DNA of 44,078 nucleotides from Rhizobium sp. ASV8 (GCF_016429255.1 NZ_JAELUG010000051.1:1-44078), one strand, 5' to 3'. Counted from the stretch's first letter, positions 1 to 7,699 are shown. The notes: generated by a model from the letters alone, not told the origin. Translations and numbers: made by a program.

Positions 1-1
1 G

Positions 2-193
2 GACGCAGCCGAACGCGAAGCTGCCCGCATCGGCAAGACCTTGCTCGTGCTCGACACGGCAACCGGCAGCGATGCCGAAGCGATCTATCCGCGTCTTGGC
101 TGGCAGCGTGCCGGCGTGGTGCCGGATTATGCCATGTGGCCGCAAGGCGGCCTCTGCGACACGACCATTTTCTATAAGCGTATCGCTGCGTGA
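2..193 (+). CDS. GNAT-family N-acetyltransferase, C-terminal part (truncated by window edge)
   Basis: This is the last 63 residues of a protein entering from the left edge, in the frame that starts at base 2 and ends with TGA at 191-193. The visible part has the end of a GNAT acetyltransferase fold: a short helix, the strand TLLVLDTATGS, then AIYPRLGWQRAGVVPDYA, the usual 'acquires phenotype of its neighbour: Y-x-x-x-G-W/F' block that follows the acetyl-CoA loop, and a closing strand TIFYKR. The acetyl-CoA binding loop itself lies outside the window. The substrate cannot be inferred. The gene converges on the HAD hydrolase with a 9-base gap. Confidence 0.75.
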   Translation, partial: DAAEREAARIGKTLLVLDTATGSDAEAIYPRLGWQRAGVVPDYAMWPQGGLCDTTIFYKRIAA

Positions 194-202
194 AAAGATG
201 AT

Positions 203-808
203 TCAGGCTGAGAAGGCGGCCATGGCATCCTCCAGCCTGGAGCCTGACGCCCACCGCATCGCCTTCCAGCCGAATTGCCGCGCAGCCTCGATATTGGCTT
301 CCACATCGTCGATGAAGCCGATCTCGTTTGCGGCAAAACCGACGCGTTCGGTCGCCAGCTGAAAGAACGCGTCCGCAGGTTTCTGATGGCCGAGAGCGGC
401 CGAATAGAAAATGCCGTCGAAACGCTGGGAGAGCTGAAGCGTCTCCATCAGATAGGCGGCGCGCATGTGCTCCTGATTGGTCGCAAGGAACATCTTCGTT
501 CCCTTAGCCCGCAGCGCGGCGAGGTCTTCAAGCAGGCCGTGGTCGAGGCGGGAGTCGTTTTCAAACCAGTAGTCGATCAGTGTTTTCGCGGGCAGGTGCG
601 GCGCGATCTCGCCAAGAACCTCTGAAAGCCTTGGCTCCAGCGCGTCGCGGCCGGTAACGATGCCTCGCCAATAGGGTTCGAAGAATGCCTCGCGAAGCAC
701 ATCAAGCGGCAAGCCGAGGTCCTGCTCCAGATAGGTGAAAAGCGGCAGCCCGTCGCTCGGTCTGCCATGAACCAGGACACCGTCGACATCAACCATCAAC
801 ACTTTCAT
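203..808 (-). CDS. HAD-family hydrolase
   Basis: This 201-residue protein is a haloacid dehalogenase-superfamily hydrolase, probably a small-molecule phosphatase acting in the cytoplasm. All four HAD motifs are visible: motif I DVDGVL near the N-terminus with D7 as expected nucleophile and D9 as acid/base, motif II LATNQ around residue 110, motif III lysine in GHQKP around residue 142, and motif IV GFIDDVEAN around residue 164 for Mg2+ binding. The cap inserted between motifs I and II is the small helical type seen in the YihX/epoxide hydrolase N-terminal group. The start at 808 gives the normal N-terminus a few residues before motif I. The substrate is unknown. It is divergent from the amidohydrolase gene starting at 945. 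Confidence 0.85.
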   Translation of the reverse strand: MKVLMVDVDGVLVHGRPSDGLPLFTYLEQDLGLPLDVLREAFFEPYWRGIVTGRDALEPRLSEVLGEIAPHLPAKTLIDYWFENDSRLDHGLLEDLAALRAKGTKMFLATNQEHMRAAYLMETLQLSQRFDGIFYSAALGHQKPADAFFQLATERVGFAANEIGFIDDVEANIEAARQFGWKAMRWASGSRLEDAMAAFSA

Positions 809-944
809 GCGGTCGTCCCCACTTTGCCAGATGCAGGCGAAAAGTGCGGTCGTTTGCGGCAGTGTTCAAGAGCGCGCAGACCCTTTTTTCCTTGGCGCGA
901 TGCATGTAAGCCTTTGCTCTGGCAACATGGTGGAGGAGGCGAAC

Positions 945-1970
945 ATGCGGGTCATTTACTCGGAAGATCACAAGCTCAGGGATGCCAAGACCGAGCTGCA
1001 CGATGGCAAGCTCGTCACTCCCTTCGAAGCACCTTTTCGGGCCGAATGGATCCTCGCCGCCGTCAAAGAAGCCGGTTTTGTCGATGTCGTCGCACCCGAG
1101 GTCTACGGACTCGAGACGGCGTGCAAGGTGCATGATCCCGCCTATCTCGAATTTCTGCGCGTGGTGTGGGAGCGCTGGGTCGCGGCCGGTTTCACGGGCG
1201 AGGCGATCTCCAATTCCTTCCCTGTTAGGCGCACCAGCCAGCGCGTGCCAGAAAATATCGTCGGCATGATCGGCCATTATGCCAATGCGGCCGATACCTC
1301 CATCACCAAGGGATCTTATGAGGCGGCGCTCGCCTCCATGCGCTGCGCCTTGACCGGCGCAGACTGGCTACATGCAGGCAACCGCTTTGCCTTTGCGCTT
1401 TGCCGTCCGCCCGGCCACCATGCCGGTTCCGATCTTTTCGGCGGCTATTGTTTCATCAACAACGCCGGCGTTGCGGCGCAGCGCCTGCGTGATCACGGCG
1501 CAGCCAAGGTGGCGATCCTCGATGTCGACTTCCACCACGGCAACGGCACGCAGGACATATTCTACCGGCGGGGCGATGTCTTCACTGCTTCGCTGCATGG
1601 CGATCCCATCCATGCCTTCCCCTATTTCCTTGGCCACGCCGATGAGAAAGGCGAGGGCAACGGGCTTGGGGCCAACCGCAATTACCCCATGCAGCCGGGC
1701 ACGCCATGGGGCGTGTGGGCATCGGCGCTCGACGATGCGCTTGCCCGCATCAAGGCCTTCGGCGCCGAAGCGATCGTCCTCTCGCTTGGCGTCGATACCT
1801 TCGAACGCGATCCAATCTCTTTCTTCGCGTTGACGTCGCAGGATTTCATCCGCATGGGCGAGCGCATAGCCGCTACGGGATTGCCCGTGCTCGTCTGTAT
1901 GGAGGGCGGATATGGCGTGCCCGAAATCGGTCTCAACGTCGCCAATGTGCTGAAAGGCCTGGAAGCCTGA
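945..1970 (+). CDS. aphA: Acetylpolyamine amidohydrolase (class II histone-deacetylase family)
   Basis: This 341-residue zinc hydrolase removes acetyl groups from N-acetylated polyamines such as acetylputrescine and acetylspermidine. It belongs to the arginase/deacetylase fold. Visible active-site elements are RPPGHHAG with H158 and H159, the zinc ligands D195 and H197 in DVDFHHGNGTQDIFY, D284 in LGVDTF, and Y323 in EGGYG. Length, spacing and the sequence throughout match what I recall of the Mycoplana ramosa enzyme very closely, so this name is more specific than 'histone deacetylase'. An upstream in-frame ATG at 807 exists, but ATG 945 has a strong ribosome site GGAGGAGG at 932-939 and gives the family N-terminus MRVIYSEDHKL. 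The next gene is an RhtA-like exporter 95 bases downstream; a functional link is only suggested. Confidence 0.92.
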   Translation: MRVIYSEDHKLRDAKTELHDGKLVTPFEAPFRAEWILAAVKEAGFVDVVAPEVYGLETACKVHDPAYLEFLRVVWERWVAAGFTGEAISNSFPVRRTSQRVPENIVGMIGHYANAADTSITKGSYEAALASMRCALTGADWLHAGNRFAFALCRPPGHHAGSDLFGGYCFINNAGVAAQRLRDHGAAKVAILDVDFHHGNGTQDIFYRRGDVFTASLHGDPIHAFPYFLGHADEKGEGNGLGANRNYPMQPGTPWGVWASALDDALARIKAFGAEAIVLSLGVDTFERDPISFFALTSQDFIRMGERIAATGLPVLVCMEGGYGVPEIGLNVANVLKGLEA

Positions 1971-2065
1971 GCGGTTCTTGCATCAAGGCGCCTGATCCCA
2001 GCATGAAAAGTTTGAATTTGCCAGCGTAAAGCCAGGCCTCTAAAACCTCGCCGATAGGAGAGGTC

Positions 2066-2980
2066 ATGGATCAGAAGCTTATCGAGAGTGGCACGGATGG
2101 CGGCGCGGCGCTTATGCCCCATCCGGACGTTGCGCCATCTTCCGGCGGCATTGCTACCGGTGTGCTGATGTGCGTCTTGTCCATGTCCTGCATCCAGTTC
2201 GGCTCGGCCCTCTCGGCTCCGATCATCAATGCCTATGGTCCGGTCGGAGCCACATGGCTGCGGCTCGTTTTCGCTTCCATAGTATTGGCGATCATCGTCC
2301 GTCCGAAGATCATGAGCTACAACCGTTCGCAGTGGCTTGGTGTGCTGGCGCTCGGCACCGTTTCGGCGCTGATGACGACGCTCTTCTTCTCGGCGATTGC
2401 GCGCATTCCGCTGGGACTTGCCGTCGCCATCGAGTTTCTCGGCCCGCTTCTGGTCGCGACGCTGGGCTTCGGGCTCAGCCGCCAGCTTCTCTGGCCTCTC
2501 TTTGCCGCTATCGGCGTGCTGCTCCTGGCCTATGATGGTGAGGCGTGGGTCGGCAATCTGCCCGGCATTCTCTTTGCCATCGGGGCAGGGGCGGGCTGGG
2601 CAAGCTACATTTTGCTGACAAAGAAGGTTGGCAACGCCTTTCAGGGTCTCGAAGGGCTTTCCATGTCGCTGCTGGTCGCGGCTATTGTTTCGACCCCCTT
2701 CGGCTTTGCCTCGGCTGCCCCGCATCTGACGGGTTACGGCCTCATCGAGATCGCCGGCCTGGCACTGCTCGTTCCGCTGCTGCCCTATGTGCTGGAGATG
2801 GTGGCGTTGCGGCGCATGCCGACCTCATCCTTCGGCATTCTCATGAGCCTCGAACCGGCCATCGGTGCCTTCGCAGGCTTCGTCATCCTGTCGCAACCGA
2901 TGACGCCGTCACAGATGTTCGGCACTGCCCTGGTCGTTTCCGCCAGCATTGGCGCAACGATTTTCGCGACGAAGGGCTGA
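2066..2980 (+). CDS. EamA/DMT-family exporter, RhtA-like
   Basis: This 304-residue inner-membrane protein has about ten hydrophobic spans arranged as two EamA repeats, typical of the drug/metabolite transporter superfamily. The first repeat contains a span with GSALSAPIINAYGPVGATWLRL, which resembles the threonine/homoserine exporter RhtA, and the second has the P-rich block LEPAIGAFAGFVILSQ that ends many EamA proteins. The probable role is efflux of amino acids or a related small metabolite. The start ATG at 2066 follows a good site AGGAGAGG at 2056-2063. The first 28 residues are hydrophilic and cytoplasmic. The gene follows the acetylpolyamine amidohydrolase on the same strand, so shared transcription is possible. 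The substrate is not proven by sequence. Confidence 0.82.
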   Translation: MDQKLIESGTDGGAALMPHPDVAPSSGGIATGVLMCVLSMSCIQFGSALSAPIINAYGPVGATWLRLVFASIVLAIIVRPKIMSYNRSQWLGVLALGTVSALMTTLFFSAIARIPLGLAVAIEFLGPLLVATLGFGLSRQLLWPLFAAIGVLLLAYDGEAWVGNLPGILFAIGAGAGWASYILLTKKVGNAFQGLEGLSMSLLVAAIVSTPFGFASAAPHLTGYGLIEIAGLALLVPLLPYVLEMVALRRMPTSSFGILMSLEPAIGAFAGFVILSQPMTPSQMFGTALVVSASIGATIFATKG

Positions 2981-3095
2981 ATTCACGGGGGTATTATAGT
3001 CGTTCAGATCGAGGATCACGCTTGTGGTTCTTGCTAGGTCAACGCTAAGATCGGCCGCGTTTTGACCGATTCTGACGCGCTTGCCGTTGAGATCC

Positions 3096-3506
3096 TCAAT
3101 GAGGCCAAATGGTGTAGGAGCGCGGGTTAGCCAAAGGCGTTTTTGACCCTGCCAAAAACAGACCCCGTACGCACCGTATGGCAAGCCAAGCCATGAGTAT
3201 GTAGCTTCCGGAGGTGATAAAGGTCACCCAAGTTCGTAAACCTGCGACCTCCGCGTTGCTTTTCCCCTGCATCAGGAACATCCCCGCAGCACCGATGCCG
3301 AATAAAATCGCCTGTATCACCAGATAGACTGCTGCGCTGCGGTATTGCATTTCATAATGAGATCTTTCCCATTCATCGCTGTCGTAACGTCTTCTTTTGG
3401 AGAAGAACATCGCGACTATCTGAATGGGAAAAAGAAATAGCCCGAATAATATGATAGCGTAATTTGAAGGAACACCGCCTGCCTTTTTGACGGCTATGTC
3501 GGTCAT
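3096..3506 (-). CDS. Small DUF4870-like membrane protein
   Basis: This is a 136-residue predicted inner-membrane protein with three or four hydrophobic spans. The pattern resembles the DUF4870 family: a first span (ILFGLFLFPIQIVAMFF), a basic loop, an amphipathic WERSHYEMQYRSAA segment, two more spans, and the closing block RCVRGL..A....LANPRSY. I chose ATG 3506 because GGAGG lies 10 bases upstream; an alternative ATG at 3530 has no such site. Its function is unknown. Nothing in its surroundings assigns a pathway; the next gene on this strand is the truncated haemoglobin, 195 bases upstream. Confidence 0.7.
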   Translation of the reverse strand: MTDIAVKKAGGVPSNYAIILFGLFLFPIQIVAMFFSKRRRYDSDEWERSHYEMQYRSAAVYLVIQAILFGIGAAGMFLMQGKSNAEVAGLRTWVTFITSGSYILMAWLAIRCVRGLFLAGSKTPLANPRSYTIWPH

Positions 3507-3701
3507 ATGCGGAAAGCCTCCGATGGTCATGGTCGAGCAAGCCCATGCGATACAACTTCGAGATTAAACGAAGCTGACGCCGCATACTACGTATTTGCCG
3601 GCTGCCCAGCCTGTGACGGCTACTATTGCAGCCGCATCAGACCTGACCGCGAGAGGCCGGTGGCTTCGGTCGCCGTGCTCAATAACTTTCCGCGATACGC
3701 C

Positions 3702-4169
3702 TTAAACCGTCTTTTTCGCGGGATCATCCAGCGCAGGATTATAGAAGAGCGATAGAGTCAGGCTCCTGGCGATGCGTTCGGCCGTTGCCATGAACCAGTC
3801 CTTCGCCTGCGCGGAAGGCGCGATATCGGTGAGCGTCTGCGAGAAAAGCGCCAGCCATTCCGGAAAGAGATCGACGGCCATGCCTTCGACGCCGAGGTGT
3901 GCCTGCACCGGCTTGCCGCCATAGGCGCCATTTTTGAAGGCCACGGACGACCAGAAGCGCTTCATCTTTTCCATATGCTCAGGCCAACGTCCGGCAAGGC
4001 GACCGTCGAATACCGGCCCGAGGCGGGGATGAGCCTGAACGCGCGCGTAGAAAGTATCGACCAGCCGCTCGATGAAAGCGGCGTCGATCCCCATGCTCGC
4101 CATCTCGGTCTCGGCCTTTTCGCGAATGCCGGCAAGATGGGCGGCTCGGCCCTGTATGTCATTGTCCAT
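3702..4169 (-). CDS. Group III truncated haemoglobin
   Basis: This 155-residue haem protein belongs to the truncated (2/2) haemoglobins, group III. Supporting motifs are PVFDGRLAGRWPEHMEKMKRF around residues 52-72, FWSSV, the GAYGGKPVQAH segment that places the proximal histidine at about H91, and the FPEWLALF block at 102-109. Members of the group bind O2 and NO and are linked to nitrosative or low-oxygen physiology, although their exact role is often unclear. It is divergently transcribed from mbfA, with 265 bases between the starts, and the Irr-type box in that interval lies on the mbfA side. Control of the haemoglobin by the same region is possible but not shown. Confidence 0.9.
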   Translation of the reverse strand: MDNDIQGRAAHLAGIREKAETEMASMGIDAAFIERLVDTFYARVQAHPRLGPVFDGRLAGRWPEHMEKMKRFWSSVAFKNGAYGGKPVQAHLGVEGMAVDLFPEWLALFSQTLTDIAPSAQAKDWFMATAERIARSLTLSLFYNPALDDPAKKTV

Positions 4170-4392
4170 AGGATGCTCCCGCCGGTCATTCGCAGAGTAT
4201 CGACGCGGCCGGCTTTCGTCTCCGCTTATCTATGCAATTTCAGGGCATATCCAAGGCGTCATGCGGATGTTGCGGCAATCTGTCAAAACCACTTTCGTAT
4301 TTATGCGCTCCGAGCCGCAATCCGTCATACCTCCCCGCAATGCGATTTCCGCTTAAGACGACATCTGGCCGCTTGACCAGCGCGATCGCCCA

Positions 4393-4417
4393 CTTTAGAA
4401 TTAGAATAATTCTAAAG
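4393..4417 (+). promoter_or_regulatory. Irr-type iron control element upstream of mbfA
   Basis: Bases 4401-4415 form a perfect palindrome, TTAGAAT and ATTCTAA around a central A. This fits the rhizobial Irr/iron-control element TTAGAA-N3-TTCTAA. A second left arm lies directly before it: CTTTAGAAT at 4393-4401 is the exact complement of ATTCTAAAG at 4409-4417 with 7 bases between. So one right arm can pair with two alternative left arms. The site ends 17 bases before the mbfA start codon, so a bound protein would cover the promoter or start of the transcript. In relatives Irr represses mbfA when iron is scarce. Confidence 0.85.
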
Positions 4418-4434
4418 TTATAAGGTTGCCTCCC

Positions 4435-5418
4435 ATGTTGCTCGGCCTTTTTCGTCCGTCGAAACGTCCCTTCACCTCCCTCTCGGAACAGGAAATCCTG
4501 GCCATCGCCATCGCCGCGGAAGAGGACGACTCGCGCATCTATCTCGCTTATGCCGATATACTTCGCCAGCATTATCCCGAGTCCGCCAAGGTCTTCGAGG
4601 ATATGGCAGAGGTTGAGGATACCCATCGCAAGACCCTCATCGACATGCATCGGCAGCGTTTCGGCGAGCGTATCCCGCTGATCCGCCGCGAGCACGTCAG
4701 CGGCTTCTATGAGCGCAAGCCGGACTGGCTGCGCAAGAATCTCTCCCTCGATTCCATTCGCGAGGAAGCGGAGGCGATGGAGCAGCAGGCCTATAATTTC
4801 TATATTCAGGCCGCAAAACAGGTTTCCGACGCGTCGACGAGACAGCTTCTCGGCGACCTGGCGCTGGCCGAGCAGGGACACGAGGATGTTGCCCGCCTGC
4901 TTGGCGACAAGCACACGCCGGAAACCGTAAAGCAGGAAGAGGATGCCCAGGCGCGTCGCCAGTTCGTGTTGACCTATGTGCAGCCGGGCCTTGCCGGCCT
5001 CATGGATGGTTCCGTCTCCACGCTTGCGCCGATTTTCGCCGCCGCATTTGCCACGCAGCAGACATGGCAGACCTTTCTCGTCGGTCTGTCGGCCTCAGTC
5101 GGCGCCGGCATTTCGATGGGTTTCACCGAGGCGGCACACGATGACGGCAAGATCTCCGGCCGCGGCTCGCCGATCAAGCGTGGCCTTGCCTGCGGCATCA
5201 TGACGGCGATCGGCGGGCTCGGCCACGCACTGCCTTACCTCATTCCGCATTTCTGGACCGCAACGATCACGGCTGCGATCGTCGTTTTCTTCGAGCTCTG
5301 GGCCATCGCTTTCATCCAGAACAAATATATGGAAACGCCGTTCCTTCGCGCAGCCTTCCAGGTGGTGGTCGGCGGCTCCCTGGTGCTGGCGGCCGGTATT
5401 CTGATCGGAAATGCCTGA
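4435..5418 (+). CDS. mbfA: Membrane-bound ferritin MbfA (ferritin-like domain fused to VIT1-type membrane domain)
   Basis: This 327-residue inner-membrane protein exports iron and protects against iron and peroxide stress in rhizobia. The N-terminal half (about 15-155) is a ferritin/rubrerythrin four-helix domain with two ExxH metal motifs, E61-H64 in EDTH and E146-H149 in EQGH, plus further glutamates around 29 and 112-116. The C-terminal half (about 175-327) has the VIT1/CCC1 spans, beginning YVQPGLAGLMDGSVSTLAPIF. ATG 4435 is preferred because AAGG lies nine bases upstream; the in-frame TTG at 4426 sits on top of that site. The Irr-type operator just upstream supports both the name and iron control. 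No truncation is evident. Confidence 0.94.
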   Translation: MLLGLFRPSKRPFTSLSEQEILAIAIAAEEDDSRIYLAYADILRQHYPESAKVFEDMAEVEDTHRKTLIDMHRQRFGERIPLIRREHVSGFYERKPDWLRKNLSLDSIREEAEAMEQQAYNFYIQAAKQVSDASTRQLLGDLALAEQGHEDVARLLGDKHTPETVKQEEDAQARRQFVLTYVQPGLAGLMDGSVSTLAPIFAAAFATQQTWQTFLVGLSASVGAGISMGFTEAAHDDGKISGRGSPIKRGLACGIMTAIGGLGHALPYLIPHFWTATITAAIVVFFELWAIAFIQNKYMETPFLRAAFQVVVGGSLVLAAGILIGNA

Positions 5419-5429
5419 CGTGTGGCTGG

Positions 5430-5511
5430 GGCGCTCCGTTCACGAAATGTTAAAATTCGGAGCGCCTGCCACTGCCATCGGCTAGCAACACGAGGCCGCT
5501 CTTGGCCTCGT
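5430..5511 (+). terminator. Two stem-loops between mbfA and the small repeat protein
   Basis: The 118-base gap holds two perfect inverted repeats. The first pairs GGCGCTCCG (5430-5438) with CGGAGCGCC (5458-5466) across a 19-base loop. The second pairs ACGAGGCC (5490-5497) with GGCCTCGT (5504-5511) across a 6-base loop and is followed by TTCTG. Neither has a long T run, so calling them terminators is tentative; the second sits only 11 bases before the ribosome site of the next gene and could instead act in its leader. Confidence 0.45.
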
Positions 5512-5536
5512 TCTGCAAACCCAAGGAGATTGTCTA

Positions 5537-5722
5537 ATGGCACACCAAGTTGGAAGCCACGACCAGCACGTCAAATCAGGCCAGCAGAGCCACAAGAACA
5601 TGGATCACAATAGCCGCAGCGCTTCCTCCGGCAGCTCACATGAGCAGCAATCCGGCAATGCGCGCGGTGGCACACACGAGCAACCTGCCAAAGCGGGTCA
5701 GCAAAGCCACAAGAACAGCTGA
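5537..5722 (+). CDS. Small hydrophilic repeat protein of unknown function
   Basis: This 61-residue protein has a strong ribosome site, AAGGAG at 5523-5528, nine bases... before ATG 5537 and ends before a clear terminator, so it looks like a real gene. It is rich in Ser, His, Gln, Gly and Lys, has no hydrophobic stretch, and is likely unstructured. Two near-identical 11-residue units are visible: HVKSGQQSHKN at about 11-21 and PAKAGQQSHKN at about 50-60, with the pattern (V/A)K(S/A)GQQSHKN. The style recalls KGG-type bacterial stress proteins and hydrophilins, but I do not recognise an established family. It follows mbfA on the same strand; with stem-loops in between, cotranscription is uncertain. 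Confidence 0.72.
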   Translation: MAHQVGSHDQHVKSGQQSHKNMDHNSRSASSGSSHEQQSGNARGGTHEQPAKAGQQSHKNS

Positions 5723-5792
5723 CGTATCCGCTAGGGTCCAATCCGTCCGCACTTGCGAGTGAGGACTGTTCTGACTAAATCCCCAAAAACGG

Positions 5793-5817
5793 AAGGCCGG
5801 CTTTTCGCCGGCCTTTT
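5793..5817 (+). terminator. Rho-independent terminator, probably bidirectional
   Basis: AAGGCCGGC at 5793-5801 pairs perfectly with GCCGGCCTT at 5807-5815 around a 5-base loop and is followed by TT. It has A residues before it and lies between the convergent small repeat protein gene and the cysteine peptidase gene, so it can serve both. Confidence 0.85.
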
Positions 5818-5839
5818 GGCTGTCTTTGAGCGCCTGTGC

Positions 5840-6439
5840 TTACTTGACGGAGCCGACAAGAATGTCGCTGCCGTTCTCGATGGTGACCCAGCGCCCCGTG
5901 TTGAAGCTCGCCTGGCGCTTCAGGTAGGAATAGGGCGTCTTCGACCAGATCTTGATTTCGTCCTCGAGGTTGTCGAGCACATAATCGCCCTGCTTGGTGC
6001 GTAGTGTCAGAACCGCATGGCCTTCGCCATCAGGCTTGCGCACGACCGTCATCAGCAGATTGGAAGCCGAGATACCGTTCTGTATCAGCAACCGGCGCTT
6101 CAGCAGAGCAAAATCCTCGCAGTCGCCGGCGGTCTTCGGGTATTCCCAGTATTCTTCCTGACCGTAGACTTCCATGTCCGTCGCCGGACGGATGGTTTTG
6201 TTGACGCGCAGGTTAACCTGATTGACCAGCGCCCAGGCAGCGGCGTTCATATCCACCGGGCCGGCGTTGCGTACCGGACCGCATTCATCGGGATGCCTCT
6301 GGCAGAAATCATAATGCCCAATGGGCTGAGAAGTGACGTTGCCGACCGTCATCGATGCGCTCTGCCGAGACGCCGGCATCGCCGCCGATGACATCGCAAT
6401 TATAGCAGCGAAGGCAACCAATACGCCCTTAATACGCAC
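5840..6439 (-). CDS. Exported transglutaminase-like cysteine peptidase (BTLCP/peptidase C93 family)
   Basis: This 199-residue protein has an N-terminal signal peptide (RIKGVLVAFAAIIAMSSAAMPA) and a bacterial transglutaminase-like cysteine peptidase domain. The expected catalytic triad is visible: Cys in AGDCEDFALLK (about C107), His in GEGHAVLTL (about H141) and Asp in YVLDNLEDE (about D156). The family includes LapG, which cleaves surface adhesins, but the target here is unknown and there is no lapD or adhesin gene nearby. I chose GTG at 6439, which has AAGGA nine bases upstream and gives a standard signal peptide. A longer TTG start at 6478 would place a CtrA-like box inside the coding region. 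Confidence 0.8.
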   Translation of the reverse strand: MRIKGVLVAFAAIIAMSSAAMPASRQSASMTVGNVTSQPIGHYDFCQRHPDECGPVRNAGPVDMNAAAWALVNQVNLRVNKTIRPATDMEVYGQEEYWEYPKTAGDCEDFALLKRRLLIQNGISASNLLMTVVRKPDGEGHAVLTLRTKQGDYVLDNLEDEIKIWSKTPYSYLKRQASFNTGRWVTIENGSDILVGSVK

Positions 6440-6470
6440 GCCCACTATTCCTTGTATCGTCCCTGCATTT

Positions 6471-6528
6471 GTTAACAAATTGTTAATGTAGCGGGGCCTG
6501 ACAAGTCAATCGTTACTTAAGTGTTAAC
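6471..6528 (-). promoter_or_regulatory. Two CtrA-like boxes upstream of the cysteine peptidase gene
   Basis: Read on the minus strand, bases 6486-6471 give TTAA-CAATTTG-TTAAC, an exact match to the alphaproteobacterial CtrA consensus TTAA-N7-TTAAC. A second site at 6513-6528 reads TTAC-N7-TTAAC on the plus strand, one base off. Both lie 30-90 bases before the GTG 6439 start, the usual position for a regulated promoter. The assignment rests on the consensus alone. Confidence 0.6.
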
Positions 6529-6675
6529 GTGGGAACCGGCGCGTATGGTTAATTTCGGGACAATCGAGACGGTGTTTGCCACAATTCTATACCTCTCCCG
6601 ATTGGGCAGGCGCGCGAAAACGATGCCCGGCGCGGAAATTTCACGGCGAGCTACTTCAAGTATATCGGATTGTTT

Positions 6676-7488
6676 TTACTGGCTATTATGAAGCGCCAGA
6701 GTTTCCGCCGCGGTGAGTATGCGCTCGATATCCTGCGGCCGCGACAGGCGATGATCGCCATCGCGCACAAGTGTTAACACCACATCGTCGGCCGGCAGAT
6801 GCTCGACCAGCTTTAACGAATGCGAGAAGGGCACGTCGGCGTCTTCCATGCCCTGCAGGATGTGCACGGGGCAGCCGGTCTCGATGATGCCTGTCAACAC
6901 GCGATTGGTCTGGCCGTCTTCGATCAGGGCGCGGGTGAAGATGTTCGGCTCGGGGCTGTATTCCGAGGGCTCTTCGAAATAGCCGCGCTCGGCCAGCGAG
7001 CGTCGCTCGTTGTCCGAAAGATTGGGCTCGATGAGATCGACGGTGAAATCGGGTGCAGGCGCGATCAGGACGAGACCGCCAATGCTGGGTGCCTTCTTGC
7101 GCTTGCGCAGCTCCTGAATGACCCTGAGCGCAATCCAGCCGCCCATCGACGAGCCGACGAGGACGATCTTCTTTGGTTTGGTATGATCGATGACGGCAAG
7201 CGCCTCTTCCAGCCAGCGCGAGATCGTACCGTTGGTGAATTTGCCGCCCGATTGGCCGTGGCCGGAATAGTCGAAGCGGATGCAGCCAAGACCGGTCCGC
7301 TCCGCCAGCGCGTCCAGCTCGACCGCCTTGGTGCCGCTCATGTCGGACCGATAGCCGGATAGCCATAGGAAGCTGACATTCTTTGCGCCTTTGCCGGCCA
7401 CGCGCTCGCGGATCGCGATCTGGCGTTCGCTCTCACCCTCGCCAACGGAAATGAAGGTCGGTTGGCTGGCTGTCGCGGCTTCGGACAT
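6676..7488 (-). CDS. Alpha/beta hydrolase
   Basis: This 270-residue cytoplasmic protein is an alpha/beta-hydrolase-fold enzyme, probably an esterase or thioesterase. The nucleophile elbow GSSMGG places the catalytic serine at about S114, the charge-relay aspartate is probably in GMEDADVPF, and the histidine in RDGDHRLS. FLWLSGYRSDMSG forms the oxyanion-hole strand, and the cap is short. The arrangement resembles the ABHD10-like group of bacterial serine hydrolases. ATG 7488 is taken as start because GGGAG is seven bases upstream; the preceding TTG codon is not needed. It is divergent from infC; the 278-base gap is shared regulatory space. Confidence 0.85.
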   Translation of the reverse strand: MSEAATASQPTFISVGEGESERQIAIRERVAGKGAKNVSFLWLSGYRSDMSGTKAVELDALAERTGLGCIRFDYSGHGQSGGKFTNGTISRWLEEALAVIDHTKPKKIVLVGSSMGGWIALRVIQELRKRKKAPSIGGLVLIAPAPDFTVDLIEPNLSDNERRSLAERGYFEEPSEYSPEPNIFTRALIEDGQTNRVLTGIIETGCPVHILQGMEDADVPFSHSLKLVEHLPADDVVLTLVRDGDHRLSRPQDIERILTAAETLALHNSQ

Positions 7489-7628
7489 CAAGAAACTCCC
7501 GTTTTTCCGCTCTATAAAACAGATTCGCGCCGATGTGACCCCAAAAATGCTCGGCTTTTTAGCGCGGGTTTGCGCGTCATCTGGCTACGATAGTGTGTCC
7601 TTCGCGCATCTTGTGTCTCTATGACATT

Positions 7629-7699
7629 CTATTGACACGCGGGAGGTGCTTTTTTCCTGATGTCATGCTATTGACTTCAACGTAGCTTTTACGACATTT
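7629..7699 (+). promoter_or_regulatory. Possible tandem promoters ahead of infC
   Basis: The infC leader has two copies of CTATTGAC, at 7629-7636 and 7668-7675, 39 bases apart. Each contains a TTGAC that could be a -35 element (TTGACA at 7632-7637 and TTGACT at 7671-7676). I see no convincing -10 match at the right distance for either, so promoter assignment is weak; the direct repeat itself is certain. Confidence 0.35.

Noticed and set aside
1682..2725. A 347-codon minus-strand frame opposite the amidohydrolase and exporter genes
   Set aside because: The composition is low-complexity and charged; both plus-strand genes carry family motifs throughout.
2909..3184. A 91-codon minus-strand frame across the end of the exporter gene
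   Set aside because: The part at 2981-3095 looks somewhat protein-like, but the frame overlaps two better genes and has no ribosome site. I cannot support it as a gene or remnant.
3507..3701. Possible small gene between the DUF4870-like and truncated haemoglobin genes
   Set aside because: No frame has a ribosome site or recognisable sequence.
6440..6478. TTG 6478 as start of the cysteine peptidase
   Set aside because: It has no ribosome site, would lengthen the signal peptide oddly and would put the CtrA-like box over the start codon; GTG 6439 has AAGGA at nine bases.
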